A stretch of DNA of 8,921 bases from Treponema sp. (lineage in GTDB: Bacteria; Spirochaetota; Spirochaetia; Treponematales; Treponemataceae): assembly GCA_003447785.1 (NCBI GenBank), contig DLYJ01000083.1, forward strand, positions 1 through 8,921, in the 5' to 3' direction. A program made the position numbers and the translations under genes. Positions 7,960 through 8,921 of the stretch are shown one piece after another. The notes below the pieces were generated by a model. The model was not told the origin of the DNA, ran no database searches, and worked only from the letters and a program-made list of their open reading frames with translations. Each line of letters opens with the position of its first letter. Within the stretch, counting starts at the first letter, position 1.

Positions 7960-7989
7960 TTTATACCGCAAGATAATATTTTTTGTCAA
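7960..7989 (-). promoter_or_regulatory. Promoter of the asnB-gltB-purF operon
   Basis: On the minus strand a consensus -35 TTGACA (7989-7984), an 18-bp spacer and a -10 TATAAA (7965-7960) form a strong sigma70-type promoter. The predicted start is near A7953 or A7952, so the message begins approximately AACGAC and enters the leader hairpin within about 6 nt. It diverges from the outer-membrane protein promoter. Confidence 0.75.
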
Positions 7990-8002
7990 CAAGGTTTTGA
8001 AT

Positions 8003-8031
8003 TTGTATTCCAAAAAAATATGTGTCATAAT
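8003..8031 (+). promoter_or_regulatory. Candidate promoter of the outer-membrane protein gene
   Basis: TTGTAT (8003-8008), a 17-bp spacer and CATAAT (8026-8031) give a plausible but weak sigma70-type promoter with a start near 8038 and a leader of roughly 28 nt. It sits about 40 bp from the divergent asnB promoter, so the two could influence each other. Other AT-rich matches in this region are possible. Confidence 0.45.
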
Positions 8032-8047
8032 TAAGGTAATATCAATC

Positions 8048-8053
8048 AGGAGG
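8048..8053 (+). promoter_or_regulatory. Ribosome binding site of the outer-membrane protein gene
   Basis: AGGAGG followed by a 12-base spacer to the ATG at 8066. The spacing is long, but no other start fits as well: this Met begins a typical signal peptide. Confidence 0.65.
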
Positions 8054-8065
8054 ATTTCCCTTATT

Positions 8066-8731
8066 ATGAAAAAAAATTTGTTGCTCTTCGCACTTATTTT
8101 TACTGGTGCTTCTCTTTTTGCTTCTCCATGGGAAAGCAATCTCATTACCGGAATTATGTTTAATACCCAGAAAACCGATATCCAAAAATCTGGCATAGAA
8201 GACATTTCTTCCATCGGATACGGCTTGCAGGCAGGCTATCTTGGAATTCACGAAAGCGGCTTTACACTCAAGGCCGATGGCTCATTCGGTGTTGCCATAA
8301 GCGATCAGGTTAAATTCAATCCGGACTCCTCAAATCTCGGTGTGTACGGAAACCTCGCTGTCGGAACCGGTTACTCTGCACAGGTCTCGGAAAAACTGAT
8401 GCTTTCATTTACATTTATGTTTGGCCTGGACATAATTGAATTTGAAGAAGATACTGACGGAATTACTTACAACGGCTACTCAGACGCTTCTGTAACACAG
8501 ACCCTCGATCTCTTTAACCTGAACGCAGGTTTTGACTTTCTGGCAAGATTCAGTATGACTCCGGTTATCGGTTTTTATGCCGGTGTTGAATGCCGCGCCT
8601 TCCTCAACGGAGATTACGATTACCGTGCAAAATATGAATATAACTACAAAACTGACAAAAAATCAGAGAACTATGGAACTCTGGGCGCCTACAGAATTCA
8701 ACCGACAGTCGGTATAATCTGGACGCTGTAA
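8066..8731 (+). CDS. Predicted outer-membrane beta-barrel protein, function unknown
   Basis: The 221-residue protein has a clear signal peptide: MKKN, then a hydrophobic stretch LLLFALIFTGASLF, with likely cleavage after Ala19 (LFA|SPW). The mature part lacks long hydrophobic helices and alternates short amphipathic strands rich in Gly, aromatic and Ser/Thr residues (for example the GYGLQAGYLGI, VYGNLAVGTGYSAQV and VIGFYAGVECRAFL regions), ending in the hydrophobic/aromatic strand TVGIIWTL. These are features of small porin-like barrels of about 8 strands. The region around residues 190-205 is Tyr/Lys/Asp-rich and could be a surface loop. It may belong to one of the small Treponema outer-membrane families (DUF2715-like), but I cannot confirm that. 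The upstream open frame back to 7919 runs through promoter and hairpin sequence and is not coding. No terminator follows it; the pyrG leader hairpin may serve to end its transcript. It has no evident link to nitrogen metabolism. Confidence 0.8.
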   Translation: MKKNLLLFALIFTGASLFASPWESNLITGIMFNTQKTDIQKSGIEDISSIGYGLQAGYLGIHESGFTLKADGSFGVAISDQVKFNPDSSNLGVYGNLAVGTGYSAQVSEKLMLSFTFMFGLDIIEFEEDTDGITYNGYSDASVTQTLDLFNLNAGFDFLARFSMTPVIGFYAGVECRAFLNGDYDYRAKYEYNYKTDKKSENYGTLGAYRIQPTVGIIWTL

Positions 8732-8753
8732 AACAAAAAAAGACAAAAACAAC

Positions 8754-8782
8754 TTGCTATAAAAACTAAAATCCGCTAGGAT
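8754..8782 (+). promoter_or_regulatory. Promoter of pyrG
   Basis: TTGCTA (8754-8759), an exact 17-bp spacer and TAGGAT (8777-8782) form a sigma70-type promoter with a start near 8790-8792, where the leader reads ACGGC. Its sequence differs from the asnB promoter, while what lies downstream of the start is nearly identical. The conservation is therefore in the transcribed leader and not in the promoter. Confidence 0.65.
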
Positions 8783-8796
8783 AAATTTTATACGGC

Positions 8797-8860
8797 AAAG
8801 AGGTCGTAGATAATTTCCTAACCCAAAAGGTCGGGGACATTGTCTACGACCTCTTTTTTT
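8797..8860 (+). terminator. Leader hairpin-terminator (putative attenuator) of pyrG
   Basis: The 60-nt hairpin (8797-8856) has the same perfect 14-bp base as the asnB copy: AAAGAGGTCGTAGA (8797-8810) with TCTACGACCTCTTT (8843-8856). A partly paired upper stem and an A-rich tip (CCAAAAGG) follow, then a T-run 8854-8860 and a second TTTT after one G. It stands between promoter and RBS. Compared with asnB, differences in the upper stem include pair-preserving ones (U-G to U-A, U-G to C-G, U-A to U-G), and the same internal mismatch position is unpaired in both. The upper part of the stem (three positions below the tip) is less well paired here. It may also terminate readthrough from the upstream outer-membrane protein gene. 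Confidence 0.8.
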
Positions 8861-8872
8861 GTTTTAAATCTT

Positions 8873-8876
8873 GGAG
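8873..8876 (+). promoter_or_regulatory. Ribosome binding site of pyrG
   Basis: GGAG followed by a 7-base spacer to the ATG at 8884. It lies 12 bases after the T-run, so transcription stopping at the hairpin would exclude it from the message. Confidence 0.75.
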
Positions 8877-8883
8877 AACAGGT

Positions 8884-8921
8884 ATGGCTAAATTTATTTT
8901 TGTAACCGGTGGTGTTGTTTC
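8884..8921 (+). CDS. pyrG: CTP synthase, N-terminal start (3' partial)
   Basis: Only the first 12 full codons are present: MAKFIFVTGGVV, then the first two bases of a codon compatible with Ser. This is the highly conserved opening of CTP synthase (family pattern M.K[FY]IFVTGGVVSSLGKG), where the Gly-rich segment begins the nucleotide-binding loop of the synthetase domain. In the family the enzyme aminates UTP to CTP using glutamine hydrolysed by a C-terminal class I amidotransferase domain, which is outside the window. The preceding promoter and hairpin-terminator suggest control of its transcription. Confidence 0.9.
   Translation, partial: MAKFIFVTGGVV

Noticed and set aside
7919..8065. N-terminal extension of the outer-membrane protein gene
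   Set aside because: It covers the asnB leader and both promoters, is AT-rich and has no signal-peptide logic. The Met at 8066 starts a standard signal peptide behind AGGAGG.
7888..8856. Insertion sequence or transposon defined by the two hairpins as terminal repeats
   Set aside because: There is no transposase or recombinase in between, and each hairpin is positioned precisely between a promoter and an RBS, which fits a leader function better than element ends.
8783..8860. B. subtilis-type pyrG control by reiterative G addition at a GGGC start
   Set aside because: The predicted start region reads ATACGGC, not GGGC, the asnB leader reads AACGAC, and the pyrimidine-rich strand is the 3' arm of the terminator. 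The mechanism does not fit the shared leader.

Overview
The window looks like a chromosomal core-metabolism segment of a spirochaete, most likely a gut- or rumen-type Treponema. This is inferred from moderate GC, AT-rich intergenic regions and a Treponema-style small outer-membrane beta-barrel protein; no rRNA or other phylogenetic marker is present, so the assignment is tentative. Its theme is glutamine-amide nitrogen. Five of the six genes belong to enzymes that take the amide of glutamine: carB (carbamoyl phosphate), purF (purines), gltB (glutamate), asnB (asparagine) and pyrG (CTP).

Layout. The 3' end of carB (1-228, +) converges on purF with a 4-bp tail-to-tail overlap. A tight minus-strand operon then reads asnB (7865-6033), gltB (6033-1567), purF (1565-225). 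The asnB stop and gltB start share one base (TAATG), and gltB and purF are one base apart (TAAAATG), which suggests translational coupling. A 200-bp divergent intergenic region (7866-8065) separates asnB from a plus-strand gene for a predicted signal-peptide-bearing outer-membrane beta-barrel (8066-8731). A 152-bp gap then leads to the start of pyrG (8884 onward, cut by the window edge).

Main observation. asnB and pyrG, transcribed away from each other, carry nearly the same leader. Each has a sigma70-type promoter, then a conserved ACGRC at about the start site, then a 60-nt hairpin with an identical 14-bp base (AAAGAGGTCGTAGA / TCTACGACCTCTTT), then a run of 7-8 T, then the RBS. The two hairpins are identical at 50 of 60 positions by hand alignment, and several differences preserve pairing. 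They look like intrinsic terminators placed between promoter and gene, i.e. attenuators of a shared regulon, perhaps sensing glutamine or nitrogen status. The conserved block starts at the predicted +1, so there is no room for a classical upstream antiterminator or aptamer. I do not recognise it as a named RNA family.

Second observation. asnB contains an in-frame palindromic insertion (7208-7272, residues 198-220) made of two 9-bp stem-loops inside a terminal inverted repeat. It lies in the linker between the glutaminase and synthetase domains, and removing 25 residues restores the spacing I recall for E. coli AsnB. It resembles the protein-coding palindromic elements known from Rickettsia.

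No tRNA, rRNA, CRISPR array, transposase or phage gene was seen.
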